This document shows positions 8,032 through 16,043 of a stretch of DNA of 64,000 nt, piece after piece. Source of the stretch: Methylobacterium tardum (lineage in GTDB: Bacteria > Pseudomonadota > Alphaproteobacteria > Rhizobiales > Beijerinckiaceae); contig NZ_CP097484.1 in assembly GCF_023546765.1 (NCBI RefSeq), positions 3,876,001-3,940,000 of the forward strand, written 5' to 3'. The position numbers and the translations under genes are program-made. Below the pieces are notes generated by a model. The model searched no databases, was not told the origin of the DNA, and worked only from the letters and a program-made list of their open reading frames with translations. Positions within the stretch are counted from its first letter, which is position 1, and every line of letters starts with the position of its first letter.

Positions 8032-9768
8032 ATGAACATCCATGACGAGATCTTGGCGGCCTACGACCGCGACGCGGCCGCCCTCGCGGTGCGCTACGAA
8101 AGCCTGTCCGCCGAGGTGCTGTGGGCGCGCGTGCGCGATCTGATCCCAGTCGGCCCCGGACGCCTCGCCCTCGACGTTGGCGCGGGCTCAGGCCGCGACG
8201 CAGCGTGGTTGGCCGGTCAGGGCTATGAGGTCGTGGCTGCAGAACCCGCAGATGGAATGCGAGCCGAAGGCGCCCGGCGCCATCCTGACCTGCGCTGGAT
8301 CGATGACCGCCTGCCCGCGCTCGCTGCGGTCCATCGCCTGAACTTGAGTTACGACCTCGTACTTCTCTCGGCCGTGTGGATGCACCTGCAGCCGCCCGAA
8401 CGCCCGCGCGCCTTCCGTAAGCTGGCCATGCTGCTCAAGCCGGGTGGCGTCCTCGTTCTGACCCTGCGCCATGGCGCAAGCGAGCCGGTACGCGCGATGT
8501 ACCCGACCAGCCTCGGGGAAATCGAGGCTCTCGCACGTGAGCACGGCCTCGCTGTCCTGCGGGTCCTCGACGAAGCCGACGGCCTCGGCCGGTCCGACGT
8601 AGCCTGGACCACCGTGGTACTCCGCGTACCCGACGACGGCAGCCTCGGCCTGCCGCTGGTCCGTGGAATCGTGCTCAACGACGACAAGTCCTCGACCTAT
8701 AAGCTCGGGCTGCTGCGCGCGGTCGCGAAGATCGCCGACACCGCATCCTCGCTCGCGGCGCCAGCGTCGGACGGAACTGACCGAGTCCTTGTTCCGATGG
8801 GCGCAGTCGCCCTGAACTGGCTGCGCGCCTACCTACCGCTCGTTGCCTCAGGTCTCCCACAAGTGCCCGGCAACGCTGGGCCGGACGGTCTTGGCTTCGC
8901 CAAGGCTGGCTTCCGTTCGCTATTGTCTTTCGGGGTGATGGCGGGTGACCTGCGCATCGGGATGCGATTCGCAGGCCCACGCGCTGAGGCGCTGATTGCC
9001 GCGCTCGGTGAGACGCGACGGACCATCCTCGCAATGCCCGCCCGCTACACGACCTACCCGAACGCAGGTGTGCCTGTCTTCGAGGGAGTAGGCCGACCAG
9101 TGCGGGTGTCCGGCCCCGTGACGCTCACGCCGGATGTCCTATCGGCCTGGGGCTACCTATCGGTGCCAGGGCCGCTGTGGCGCAGTCTGTTGCGGCTCGG
9201 CGCCTGGGTCGAGCCCGTGCTCGTCGCAGAGTGGGCGAGGCTGATTCGAGGCTATGCTGTGCGCATGGGCCGGGCTTGTTCGCCGGGACAGGTCGAGGCG
9301 CACCTCATTTGGCAGGAGCCGACGCGCGACACTGCTCTGGCGCGCCTTGCCGCGGCAAGGCTCGCGGCAGCCGGCACACCGCCGGTTTGTGTTTGGTCAG
9401 GCGCACCGCTGCGCCTCGACACGCTCGACATCGACCATGGGCTGCCGTGGTCAACGTGGCCCTGCGGTGACCTGTGGAACCTGTTTCCGGCCTCGCGCCG
9501 GGTCAACCAGCATGAGAAACGCGACCGGCTTCCCTCCGCGGCGGCACTAGCTCGGGCGCGCGAGCCGATCTTGACGTGGTGGCGTGCGGCTTGGGACGGT
9601 GACGCGGCACTAGCCGACCGATTCTGGGCGGAGGCTCGGGCGGCGCTGCCGATTGCGGCAGACACCTCATATGAAGCCGCGTTCGCCGGACTGGAATGGC
9701 GCCGCCTGCGCGTCAGCCAGGATCAGCAGCCGCCGGAATGGTCAGGTCGAACAACCTCTGGCCCATAA
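8032..9768 (+). CDS. Fusion of class I methyltransferase and HNH endonuclease
   Basis: The 578-residue protein has three parts. Residues ~40-190 are a Rossmann-type SAM-dependent methyltransferase: motif I LALDVGAGSG at ~45-54, the acidic strand end VVAAEP, and an LVLLSAVWMHL motif. Residues ~210-340 form a helical middle region (VRGIVLNDDKSSTYKLGLLR). From residue ~450, CVWSGAPL, DIDHGLPWS (Asp468-His469), NLFPAS and VNQHEKRDRLPS make a convincing HNH nuclease core, with the final Asn and His/Lys helix. No DNA-methylase DPPY-type motif is seen, so the methyl acceptor is unknown. Having methylation and cleavage in one polypeptide next to an ABC-3C operon suggests a modification-linked defence protein (inference). 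The gene appears intact. Confidence 0.8.
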   Translation: MNIHDEILAAYDRDAAALAVRYESLSAEVLWARVRDLIPVGPGRLALDVGAGSGRDAAWLAGQGYEVVAAEPADGMRAEGARRHPDLRWIDDRLPALAAVHRLNLSYDLVLLSAVWMHLQPPERPRAFRKLAMLLKPGGVLVLTLRHGASEPVRAMYPTSLGEIEALAREHGLAVLRVLDEADGLGRSDVAWTTVVLRVPDDGSLGLPLVRGIVLNDDKSSTYKLGLLRAVAKIADTASSLAAPASDGTDRVLVPMGAVALNWLRAYLPLVASGLPQVPGNAGPDGLGFAKAGFRSLLSFGVMAGDLRIGMRFAGPRAEALIAALGETRRTILAMPARYTTYPNAGVPVFEGVGRPVRVSGPVTLTPDVLSAWGYLSVPGPLWRSLLRLGAWVEPVLVAEWARLIRGYAVRMGRACSPGQVEAHLIWQEPTRDTALARLAAARLAAAGTPPVCVWSGAPLRLDTLDIDHGLPWSTWPCGDLWNLFPASRRVNQHEKRDRLPSAAALARAREPILTWWRAAWDGDAALADRFWAEARAALPIAADTSYEAAFAGLEWRRLRVSQDQQPPEWSGRTTSGP

Positions 9769-9982
9769 CCTACTGCGACTCAGAAGCGCTTATCCAATCC
9801 GCAGGGGGCACAGTTCCATATGCCTCAGCCTGTTCAGCGCTCGCGCGCGCGCGAGGCCGCAGTGTCAATCATAGTCCGGTAGCGACCGGTAAAAGCCATT
9901 TGAAAATGTGGGCTGCAAAGTGGGCTACGCCACCGGACCATACCTAAAATATTAATTCCTACAACGACTTATCGCAAAGAAC
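9769..9982. other. Intergenic region before tRNA-Ser
   Basis: This holds no convincing gene. It is the 3' flank of the tRNA-Ser gene and so the chromosomal side of the integration site. Confidence 0.4.
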
Positions 9983-10072
9983 TGGCGGAAGGGGTGGGAT
10001 TCGAACCCACGGTGGAGTTGCCCCCACGGCGGTTTTCAAGACCGCTGCCTTAAACCACTCGGCCACCCTTCC
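9983..10072 (-). tRNA. tRNA-Ser (anticodon UGA)
   Basis: The 90-base gene on the reverse strand has a 7-bp acceptor stem GGAAGGG/CCCTTCC and discriminator G with encoded CCA. The anticodon stem-loop is GCGGT-CTTGAAA-ACCGC, giving anticodon UGA, and there is a long variable arm typical of serine tRNAs and a standard T-arm (GGTTCGAATCC). The 5' 39 bases are duplicated at 29523-29561, marking it as the integration target of the adjacent element. Confidence 0.96.
10034..10072. repeat. Attachment site (att) inside tRNA-Ser, integrase-proximal end
   Basis: This 39-bp segment covers the tRNA 5' end through the anticodon loop and is identical to 29523-29561. Because the integrase gene lies upstream of the tRNA 5' end, this copy was supplied by the element and completes the functional tRNA. 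Confidence 0.85.
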
Positions 10073-10127
10073 AAGCCGTTGCCGCGCTTGGCTAATTTGC
10101 CTCGGCGAAGGGGCCTGAAAAGCGGCA

Positions 10128-10151
10128 TTTGCTACCGCTTTGCTACCCAAT
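10128..10151. repeat. Putative integrase arm-binding site, proximal end
   Basis: A doublet of TTGCTACC-type units, TTTGCTACCGCTTTGCTACC followed by CAAT, lies 56 bp from the att core. A nearly identical doublet (one extra T between units) occurs near the distal att at 29383-29407. Paired direct repeats near both ends are the usual layout of tyrosine-integrase arm sites. Confidence 0.6.
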
Positions 10152-11308
10152 CATCCGGCGGACCTGTCTATGGCCGCGCGGAGGGCAGCGTCAACCTTCG
10201 CGGCCGCGTCCTCCTGCATTCCCGGCAGCACGTGGCTGTACAGGTCGAGGGTGATCGCGATCGAGGAGTGGCCGAGGCGCTCCTGGGCGATCTTCGGATG
10301 CACGCCGTTCGCCAGCATCTGCGTCGCGTGGCTGTGTCGGAGGTCGTGAAATCGGACCCGCGGCAGCGTCTTCGAGAGGGCCAGGATGCGCGTGAACTCG
10401 TGCGTCAGGCTGTTCGGCTGGACTGGCCGACCGTCGGCCTGGGCGAACACGTGGTCGTCATCGGTCAGACGCACGCCCAGTTTCAGCAACTCTTCGGCCT
10501 GCCGAGCCCGATGCCGGCGCAGCTCCTCGACGGCCAGGGAGGGCAGCGCCACTCGGCGCGACCGCCCGCTCTTGGTGTCCTTGGTCCTGATGCCAGCCTT
10601 GGTCTGCTCGGTGCTCTCAACTATTGCGAGATGGCCGGTGGCGAAGTCGACCGCCCGCCACCGCATCGCCGTGACCTCGCCTCGACGCAGGCCACAGAGG
10701 ACGCCGAGCAGGACCGGCACGAACATGCGGGTCTGCCGGAAATGGGCCAAGAGCGTCGCGGTCTCGTTCGCGTCCAGCGCTCGCATCTTGATCCGCTCAA
10801 CCTTCGGCGGGTCGACGGCATCTGCGGGATTTCGAGCCAGGACGCGCCACTTCACGGCTTGCCCGAGCGCCTGGCGGAGGATCCGGTGCATGTGATGGAC
10901 GCTGCGCGGCGCCAAGCCGCCGGTGCCGTCGCGACGCCCGCTGACGAGCGCCTTAGCGTAGGCCGCGGAGATTTGCTCCGGCCGGAGGCTGGTCAGCACC
11001 GCATTGCCGAGCAGCGGCACGATGTTCTTGCGGGCAAGCTCGGCATAGCGCTCGTGGCTGCGCGGCGAGATCAACGTGCGTACGTGCTCAAGCCACCGGT
11101 CAAGGAACGCCGCCACCGTCTCCTTGGCTGGCTCAACGTAGTCCCCTCCCCCGATTGCGGTGATGAGACGGGCACACTCCTTCTGCGCCTCGCGCTTAGT
11201 CCCGGCGAAAGTGTGCCACTTCCGCTTGCGCTTACCAGTCTCCGGATCCCGCAGGTCAAGGATGATCGCCCACTTGCCGGGCGAGCGCTCGCGGATGTGG
11301 CCTTTCAT
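10151..11308 (-). CDS. int: Tyrosine site-specific integrase
   Basis: The 385-residue protein has an N-terminal AP2-like arm-binding domain (IRERSPGKWAIILDL...KRKRKWHTFAGTKREA), a SAM-like core-binding domain (~65-150) and a catalytic domain. The catalytic domain shows GLRRGEVTAMRW with the first Arg near residue 207, HDLRHSHATQ with the HxxR motif near 320, RLGHSSIAIT, and the nucleophile Tyr in DLYSHVL near 357. It should catalyse integration and excision at the tRNA-Ser att site that directly follows it. Its ATG overlaps the stop of the upstream RHH gene by ATGA, implying translational coupling. Confidence 0.95.
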   Translation of the reverse strand: MKGHIRERSPGKWAIILDLRDPETGKRKRKWHTFAGTKREAQKECARLITAIGGGDYVEPAKETVAAFLDRWLEHVRTLISPRSHERYAELARKNIVPLLGNAVLTSLRPEQISAAYAKALVSGRRDGTGGLAPRSVHHMHRILRQALGQAVKWRVLARNPADAVDPPKVERIKMRALDANETATLLAHFRQTRMFVPVLLGVLCGLRRGEVTAMRWRAVDFATGHLAIVESTEQTKAGIRTKDTKSGRSRRVALPSLAVEELRRHRARQAEELLKLGVRLTDDDHVFAQADGRPVQPNSLTHEFTRILALSKTLPRVRFHDLRHSHATQMLANGVHPKIAQERLGHSSIAITLDLYSHVLPGMQEDAAAKVDAALRAAIDRSAG

Positions 11309-11829
11309 GAGTTACCGCCTTCCGTGAAGTCTTTGGTTGGCTTCAGGCGAGGTAGAACACGCATATCGCGTGCGGCAAATATCTTTGCGGCCTCTTCACG
11401 AGACGCGCCTTTGAGGTCGGCTGCAGCTTTTTTGCCAATTGCTGCCCATTCGTCGAGTTCGTTCCTGATGCCGACCTTGAAATTCTCGACCGTCTGAGCG
11501 GCGGTCAATTTAAGAACTTCGACAGCCTCATCACTCTCGTACCATGCAGATCCATAAGCATGCTCGATTTGTGCGACACTAGAGGCAAGTGATCGCGCAA
11601 TCATGAAAACGTCATTACCCCAATCTTGCTTGAGGTAGTTCTGGACCGAGAGAGACGCCTCTAGACGAGCTTCTATCTCTTCGGAGACAGATCTGCCGTG
11701 TCTTGACGCAGAGATTTCAAGATCGGCTCGGAGTTCGTCGCGGAGCCGAACGGCTACAGGGCGACGCAGCCGTACTGCGTCAGGTTTAGCGGGGCGTCCA
11801 CGACGTACCGCCTCGGCTTTCTTCGTCAC
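11305..11829 (-). CDS. Ribbon-helix-helix (Arc-like) regulator
   Basis: After the basic N-terminus RRGRPAKPDAVRLRR the segment PVAVRLRDELRADLEISA then GRSVSEEIEARLEASL is a classical ribbon-helix-helix DNA-binding domain (residues ~20-65). The remaining ~100 residues are helical. A GTG at 11829, preceded by GGAGAG, is preferred over an ATG at 11886 that lacks a ribosome-binding site. The gene is coupled to the integrase and divergent from the excisionase gene, so control of the lysogeny/excision promoters in 11830-11945 is likely (inference). Confidence 0.75.
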   Translation of the reverse strand: MTKKAEAVRRGRPAKPDAVRLRRPVAVRLRDELRADLEISASRHGRSVSEEIEARLEASLSVQNYLKQDWGNDVFMIARSLASSVAQIEHAYGSAWYESDEAVEVLKLTAAQTVENFKVGIRNELDEWAAIGKKAAADLKGASREEAAKIFAARDMRVLPRLKPTKDFTEGGNS

Positions 11830-11945
11830 CGCCACACTCTCCAATTTGATTTTCGTATCGTAGATCGTCGGTACGCTTATTGACAAGCCCTCACGTGCTG
11901 TCCATTTTCATAACGCCAATCGTCGTTTCGAAATTGGAGGCTTAT

Positions 11946-12158
11946 ATGACATCGGCATGTTTGGAGCGGACAGGCGCGAAAACGATCAGCATCGACGAGG
12001 CAGCTGCTTGGCTTGGGATCAGTCGTAACGGCGCCTACGAGGCCGCCAAGCGCGGCGAGATCCCGACGATCAAGATCGGACGGCTGCTGAAGGTACCGGT
12101 CGTACCGTTCGAACGGATGCTGGGGCTCTCCGTCAGCACGAGCGCGGAGGCCGCATAA
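11946..12158 (+). CDS. xis: Excisionase-type MerR-like helix-turn-helix protein
   Basis: The 70-residue protein contains ISIDEAAAWLGISRNGAYEA and RGEIPTIKIGRLLKVPV. This is the winged-helix pattern of AlpA/Xis-type proteins that bend DNA at att sites and direct the integrase to excision. GGAGG 5 bases before the ATG at 11946 fixes the start; a longer frame from 11880 has no ribosome-binding site. It is divergent from the RHH/int operon. TTGACA at 11880-11885 could be its -35 element. The symbol is given by function and position. Confidence 0.75.
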   Translation: MTSACLERTGAKTISIDEAAAWLGISRNGAYEAAKRGEIPTIKIGRLLKVPVVPFERMLGLSVSTSAEAA

Positions 12159-12161
12159 GCC

Positions 12162-12365
12162 ATGAAGCAAGAAACCCGCGCATCGCGCGGGGCGATGGCG
12201 GGTCTCGAATTGTCTGCTGTGGCGGCTGACAAGTTCGTAGATACCGCGAAGCCCCTCGCTCTTCAAGCATCCACGCTCGCTAAGCGCTTCGGATTGTCGC
12301 CGTCTATGGCGGCCGTCGTCGCTGATCTGGCTTTCTCAACCACTGACCGTTGGGGGCGCGCATGA
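12162..12365 (+). CDS. Hypothetical protein, 67 residues
   Basis: A small Ala-rich helical protein (LSAVAADKFVDTAKPLALQA, LGLSPSMAAVVADLAF-like segments) begins 3 bases after the excisionase stop, with GGAGG upstream. Its stop overlaps the next ATG (ATGA at 12362-12365). It belongs to the early operon between xis and the helicase. The function is unknown. Confidence 0.6.
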   Translation: MKQETRASRGAMAGLELSAVAADKFVDTAKPLALQASTLAKRFGLSPSMAAVVADLAFSTTDRWGRA

Positions 12366-12647
12366 GCGCCCCCCCTCAATCCCGACGACTTCGAATTTGG
12401 CGATCCGGACAAGTACCGGGCGCACATCGCCGAGCTGATGGCGCTCGTCAGCATGCGCGCCAACTTGGTCGGCGACTATGCCGTCCTGCGCGACGATGCC
12501 GGCCTCCGGTACTCTATGAAGTGCGCGGCCGCGGAATTCCGTGCCGCCTTGAACCTGCTCGGCGACCTGACCGAGCAGACCGAACGCGAGCGCCAGCGGC
12601 GGCAGCCCGCATCCCGCACCCATTCCAATCCGGAGGCGCGCCAATGA
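12362..12647 (+). CDS. Small early protein, 94 residues if one base is removed from a C7 run
   Basis: The ATG at 12362 overlaps the previous stop, and the final TGA at 12645-12647 overlaps the helicase ATG at 12644. The run of seven Cs at 12369-12375 puts the start and the body in different frames. Removing one C gives MSAPLNPDDFEFGDPDKYRA and a continuous 94-residue helical protein. Without the correction an internal ATG at 12438 gives 69 residues. Coupling at both ends strongly supports the longer version. The frameshift may be a sequencing indel or a slippery tract. The function is unknown. Confidence 0.6.
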
Positions 12648-13873
12648 GAGCGCCACACTTTTCGGCTGAACTGGATCGGCTTGGCGAGCCCGATCCCGTG
12701 CCGTTCAGGCGCGATCCGCCGCGCATCGTCAGTTCGTCACCCATTACGCTTCGATGGCACGGCGAGGCGGACCCAGATGCTGATCGCGCCTGGCTAGTCC
12801 AGGACCTGATCAGCGAGACCGGCAAGGGGCTGATGCCTGGCCAGTGGGGCTGCGGGAAGACCTTCACGGCTATCGATCTGTCCGCGTCTGTGATGACGGG
12901 GCAGCCCTTCGCGGGGCGGCGTGTAGTCCGGCAGGGAGGAGTCCTGTTCGTGGCCTCTGAGGGGGCGTTCGAGATCCCGATCCGCCTGCGCGGCCTCGTG
13001 CAGGGTAAGCTCGGCTCCGATCCCGACGAGCACTTGCCCTTCGCCTGGATCGACGACTGCCCCCGCCTTCTCAGCACCGAGGCAGTTACCCAGCTTGTCG
13101 CTGTGGCGAAGGCCGCTGCCGAGCATCTACGCCAAGTGTTCGATCTGCCTCTTGCGCTGATCATCGCCGACACCGTCGCAGCAGCGGCCGGCTTCGGAGA
13201 TGAGAACTCGGCCGCGGAAGCGCAGCGGGTGATGAACGCCATGGAGGCCCTAAGCCGTCAAACCGGCGCGTTCGTGCTCGGGGTCGATCACTTCGGGAAG
13301 ACTACCGAGACCGGCACCAGGGGCTCCTCAGCCAAGGAGGCAGCTGCGGACGCGGTGCTTGCCGTCCTCGCAAACCGGGACGAGGGTGGCGCCATCAGCA
13401 ACACGCGCATGGCGATCCGGAAGGTGCGCGGCGCCCGCTGCGGATACGAGATCCCCTTTGACCTGGAAGTGGTCACCGTCGGCGAGAACTACGACCGCGA
13501 GCCGATCACCACCTGCGTGGTGAACTGGCAGACGGATCGTACCTCTGCGGCGGCTGTCACGGCAGGCAAGGAGCGCTGGCCGACCTCCTCGAAGGTGTTC
13601 CGGCAAGCCGTGCTGACAAGCCTTGCCGACCATGGCATCCGCGCGTGGCCGTTCGGCAATGAAGCTGCCGAGGTCCGCGCCGTCCCGCTGCATGCCGTCA
13701 GGACGGCCTTCTTCGCCATCTACCCGGCCGATGGTGACGACGAAGCTAAGCGGGCTGAAGCCAAGCGCAAGGCGTTCAAGCGAGCCGTCGAGACCTGCCT
13801 CGGCCGCAGCTTGATCGGCTCGGTAGCCCTCAACGGCGTCGACCATCTCTGGCTGATTGAGGCGGCGGAATGA
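12644..13873 (+). CDS. RepA-like AAA ATPase (replicative helicase family)
   Basis: The 409-residue protein starts at MRAPHFSAELDRLG; upstream in-frame sequence is a shadow of the previous gene. Walker A GQWGCGKTF lies at ~65-73. A RecA-like core follows with VLFVASEGAFEIPIRLRG, Walker B LALIIADTVAAA (~169), LGVDHFGKTTETGTRGSSAKE and a C-terminal winged-helix-like region. This is the pattern of RepA/RSF1010-type hexameric helicases and phage AAA_25 proteins. It likely unwinds the element's origin. It is immediately followed by a dense array of TGTCC-containing hairpins that could be the origin or its terminator. Confidence 0.8.
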   Translation: MRAPHFSAELDRLGEPDPVPFRRDPPRIVSSSPITLRWHGEADPDADRAWLVQDLISETGKGLMPGQWGCGKTFTAIDLSASVMTGQPFAGRRVVRQGGVLFVASEGAFEIPIRLRGLVQGKLGSDPDEHLPFAWIDDCPRLLSTEAVTQLVAVAKAAAEHLRQVFDLPLALIIADTVAAAAGFGDENSAAEAQRVMNAMEALSRQTGAFVLGVDHFGKTTETGTRGSSAKEAAADAVLAVLANRDEGGAISNTRMAIRKVRGARCGYEIPFDLEVVTVGENYDREPITTCVVNWQTDRTSAAAVTAGKERWPTSSKVFRQAVLTSLADHGIRAWPFGNEAAEVRAVPLHAVRTAFFAIYPADGDDEAKRAEAKRKAFKRAVETCLGRSLIGSVALNGVDHLWLIEAAE

Positions 13874-13882
13874 ACGGCGCGA

Positions 13883-13928
13883 CCGGACGGACAGGACAGA
13901 TCCCTAGGGTTTTGTCCTGTCCGTCCGG
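13883..13928. repeat. Perfect 16-bp inverted repeat (hairpin) after helicase gene
   Basis: CCGGACGGACAGGACA at 13883-13898 pairs perfectly with its reverse complement at 13913-13928 across a 14-base loop that itself contains CCCTAGGG. It lies 10 bases after the helicase stop. There is no run of T after it, so a plain intrinsic terminator is unlikely. An origin or regulatory hairpin is possible. Confidence 0.7.
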
Positions 13929-13934
13929 TGCCGG

Positions 13935-13958
13935 ACGCCGGACAAACGGGACATCTGT
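13935..13958 (+). repeat. 24-bp direct repeat, copy 1
   Basis: This begins ACGCCGGACAAACGGGACAT and continues CTGT, identical to 16044-16067. Both copies are followed by TGTCC/GTCCGGT-type motifs (GTCCGGTCTGTCCG here, GTCCGGTTTGTCCG at the second copy). It is part of a TGTCC-rich region downstream of the helicase. Confidence 0.75.
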
Positions 13959-14266
13959 CCGAAGTGTCCGGTCTGTCCGATTAGGGCAGCCCAGATCCAC
14001 GAGCGAGTCTTGCAACCGTCTAGGAGGGCCGAGCGTATAGAGCGCTACACCGTTCTTGGCCGACTTCCTCGGCAGTCTGCCTCGTGGATCTACCCGCAGC
14101 CTGCGTAGTGTGGCTGACATTCGGATGCCAACTCAAAGGTACGAAAGAGGGCATCTCAATCGTGATACCGGCAATGTGGCGCGCCTTTGATCCCATCTGC
14201 AAACTACTCGACTTTCGCTTTCCAATCCGGAACGGCGAAAAGCATGAACGCCTCCGAAATGTGCTT
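13959..14266. other. Region without a convincing gene
   Basis: After the TGTCC repeats there is no frame with a credible start. An open frame from 14084 runs into the small membrane peptide at 14267 but its first 61 codons look non-coding. Confidence 0.4.
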
Positions 14267-14365
14267 ATGCCGACGCGCAAACTGATCCTATTAGGCGCAC
14301 TTGGCGTTTTTTGGGCCGTGATCGTTAGCGCAATTGCTTACTATGTTGCGGCAAGCCTAAAGTAA
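14267..14365 (+). CDS. Possible single-span membrane peptide, 32 residues
   Basis: MPTRKLILLGALGVFWAVIV continues into SAIAYYVAASLK, a short basic N-terminus and one clear transmembrane helix. It could also begin further upstream at 14084 (93 residues). No good ribosome-binding site is seen. Small phage membrane proteins of this type are common, but this is weakly supported. Confidence 0.3.
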   Translation: MPTRKLILLGALGVFWAVIVSAIAYYVAASLK

Positions 14366-14536
14366 TCTATGAAAGATCTTCGGCAGTCTAAAGTGCATAC
14401 AAAATAAGGGAAGTTAATCCCAGCTACGAAAGGTCGCTTTTGTCGCAACTAACATAGCATCGTTTTGCGCAGCTTCTCGTTGTACTCGTATAGCTCTTCC
14501 TCGCTCGTGAGCAGGTGGCGAGAGGCGGTGCGTTGA

Positions 14537-14833
14537 ATGGCATATGTGCTGATTGCACTCCTTGGGGCCGCCTGTGGCGTGCTGCTCACTTGGTACCTTC
14601 TGATCCCAATCGTCACGCTGGTTGCGGTCGCGGCCGGTGTTGCCGGCGCGATTAAGGGTCACCCGATCGGAAGTGTACTGGCGGACACCGCCATTTTTGT
14701 CTGCATCTTGGAGGCAAGCTGGATCGCCTCGGTCTTTGTCGTCGCTCGCTTGCCGCACAGGCAAAGAAGGTCAGCTGAGTCTACCGATCAGGCGAGACGC
14801 TCGACGCATGGGCCTTCGGAGCACGAAGGGTGA
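14537..14833 (+). CDS. Small membrane protein, 98 residues
   Basis: Two to three hydrophobic spans occur at residues ~3-20, 22-40 and 48-70 (VLIALLGAACGVLLTWYLL, LIPIVTLVAVAAGVAGAI, TAIFVCILEASWIASVFVV), followed by a charged Arg/Ser-rich tail. No family is recognised. It could act as a holin or superinfection-type membrane protein, but this is speculation. Confidence 0.5.
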   Translation: MAYVLIALLGAACGVLLTWYLLIPIVTLVAVAAGVAGAIKGHPIGSVLADTAIFVCILEASWIASVFVVARLPHRQRRSAESTDQARRSTHGPSEHEG

Positions 14834-14882
14834 GGCTTGGCTCAGGGTTTAAGCTCATGGTCCACGTCTTGATGAGCCGCTG

Positions 14883-15071
14883 ATGTTCGTCCCACCCGAG
14901 GATCGCTCCATCCCACCTCAATGGGAGCCGCCACGGCGCCCGGATCCGAACGCCAGACGGCAGGAGAACGCCGCCATCACGCTCATCATCCTCGTGTCGA
15001 TCTTGGCGCTGTTTGCGCCGATCGCGGGCGGAACGCTGGTCGGCGTAGCCGTCGCGCTGTTCGGGCACTGA
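14883..15071 (+). CDS. Small membrane protein, 62 residues
   Basis: A Pro/Arg-rich cytoplasmic N-terminus (MFVPPEDRSIPPQWEPPRRP) is followed by one transmembrane region (ITLIILVSILALFAPIAGG and the residues after it). No family is recognised. It ends just before the TGGTCC tandem repeats. Confidence 0.5.
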   Translation: MFVPPEDRSIPPQWEPPRRPDPNARRQENAAITLIILVSILALFAPIAGGTLVGVAVALFGH

Positions 15072-15076
15072 TTGGG

Positions 15077-15118
15077 CGGACTGGTCCCGGACTGGTCCGG
15101 GGCTGTCCCACTGTCCCA
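15077..15118. repeat. Tandem 11-mer and left arm of a hairpin split by the IS
   Basis: CGGACTGGTCC occurs twice in tandem at 15077-15098. TGTCCCACTGTCCCA at 15104-15118 then pairs, with one small bulge, with TGGGACGAGTGGGACA at 15995-16010 on the other side of the insertion sequence. Before the IS insertion these two arms formed a hairpin, similar in character to the one at 13883-13928. Confidence 0.6.
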
Positions 15119-15125
15119 CGCACTA

Positions 15126-15988
15126 GAGGCTGTTATGAACCTGTGGCCAGTTGAGCGGCCTGTCTGAGCATGAGGCAGACGAAAGCGACGAGGTGCAGGT
15201 CTGCCAGGGTGCTGGCATAGCGCTCGTAATCTTTGACGAGCCTGCGGAAGCGGGTCGCCCAGGCAAAGGAGCGCTCCACGACCCAACGGCGTGGGAGCAG
15301 CACGAAGCCGCGCTTGGCCTCTGGCAGCTTCACCACCTCCAGTTCGATGCCGTGCTCGCGGGCTGCCGTGGCCGGCTTCTCACCGGTATAGCCCTGATCG
15401 GCGAAGGCGACCTCGACGCTCTCACCGGTGGCTGCCTGCACGGCCTTGGCGAGCCGGCCCACCTGGGCCCGATCATCGGCATCGGCGGGCGTGACGTGCA
15501 GCGCCAGGAGATGGCCGAGGGTGTCCACCGCCATGTGCAGCTTCGAGCCCTTCTTGCGCTTGGCCCCATCGTAGCCGGCCCGCTCGCCGCTCTCGGGCGA
15601 GGAGCGCAAAGTCCGGCTGTCGAGCACGGCCGCGCTCGGCTCCGGGGCCCGGCCTGCAGCCATGCGCAGCACCGCGCGCAGATCCTCGGCCAGTTGCTCG
15701 AAGCAGCCAGCTGATAGCCAGCGCTGGGCCTGCTGATACACGACAAACCAAGGCGGCAGATCATGCGGCATCAGCCGCCACGGGCAGCCGCTCCTGACGA
15801 CGTAGCGCAGCCCGTTGAACACCTCGCGCAACGCGTGCTCGCGCTGACCGGCATCCTCGCGCAGCAGCGTCAGGTAGGGCGCGACCAGCGCCCACTCCTC
15901 ATCGGAAACGTCGGACGGATACGGCTTGCGGGCAGGGCTCATCCCAGCCCATCTGAGCATCAGACCCACCCAGGTCCATAACAGCCTC
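15126..15988. mobile_element. IS5-type insertion sequence, complete, 863 bp
   Basis: Terminal inverted repeats GAGGCTGTTATGAACCTG (left) and the complement of CAGGTCCATAACAGCCTC (right) match at 17 of 18 positions. A TA dinucleotide flanks both ends (15124-15125, 15989-15990), consistent with a short target duplication. It contains one transposase gene on the reverse strand and looks intact and recent. Confidence 0.88.
15133..15942 (-). CDS. IS5-family transposase
   Basis: The 269-residue protein starts MSPARKPYPSDVSDEEWALV, followed by the helical DUF4096-type N-terminal region. The DDE core contains AVLDSRTLRSSPESG with the first Asp, ALHVTPADADDRAQ and VAFADQGYTGEK with the second Asp. 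RGFVLLPRRWVVERSFAWAT includes the catalytic Glu in the VERSFAW signature. A GTG start at 15969 would add nine residues. The length and intact motifs indicate a functional enzyme. Confidence 0.92.
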   Translation of the reverse strand: MSPARKPYPSDVSDEEWALVAPYLTLLREDAGQREHALREVFNGLRYVVRSGCPWRLMPHDLPPWFVVYQQAQRWLSAGCFEQLAEDLRAVLRMAAGRAPEPSAAVLDSRTLRSSPESGERAGYDGAKRKKGSKLHMAVDTLGHLLALHVTPADADDRAQVGRLAKAVQAATGESVEVAFADQGYTGEKPATAAREHGIELEVVKLPEAKRGFVLLPRRWVVERSFAWATRFRRLVKDYERYASTLADLHLVAFVCLMLRQAAQLATGS

Positions 15989-16043
15989 TAGGGATGGGAC
16001 GAGTGGGACACTTTCCGTGCTCGAATTTCAGGATAGGTGAAAC

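Noticed and set aside
9840..9860. CG-dinucleotide run as Z-DNA or repeat element
   Set aside because: Short run expected in high-GC DNA.
12514..13242. Long reverse-strand frame antisense to the helicase gene
   Set aside because: Arg/Ser/Ala-rich shadow typical of high-GC antisense frames; the forward frame has clear Walker motifs.
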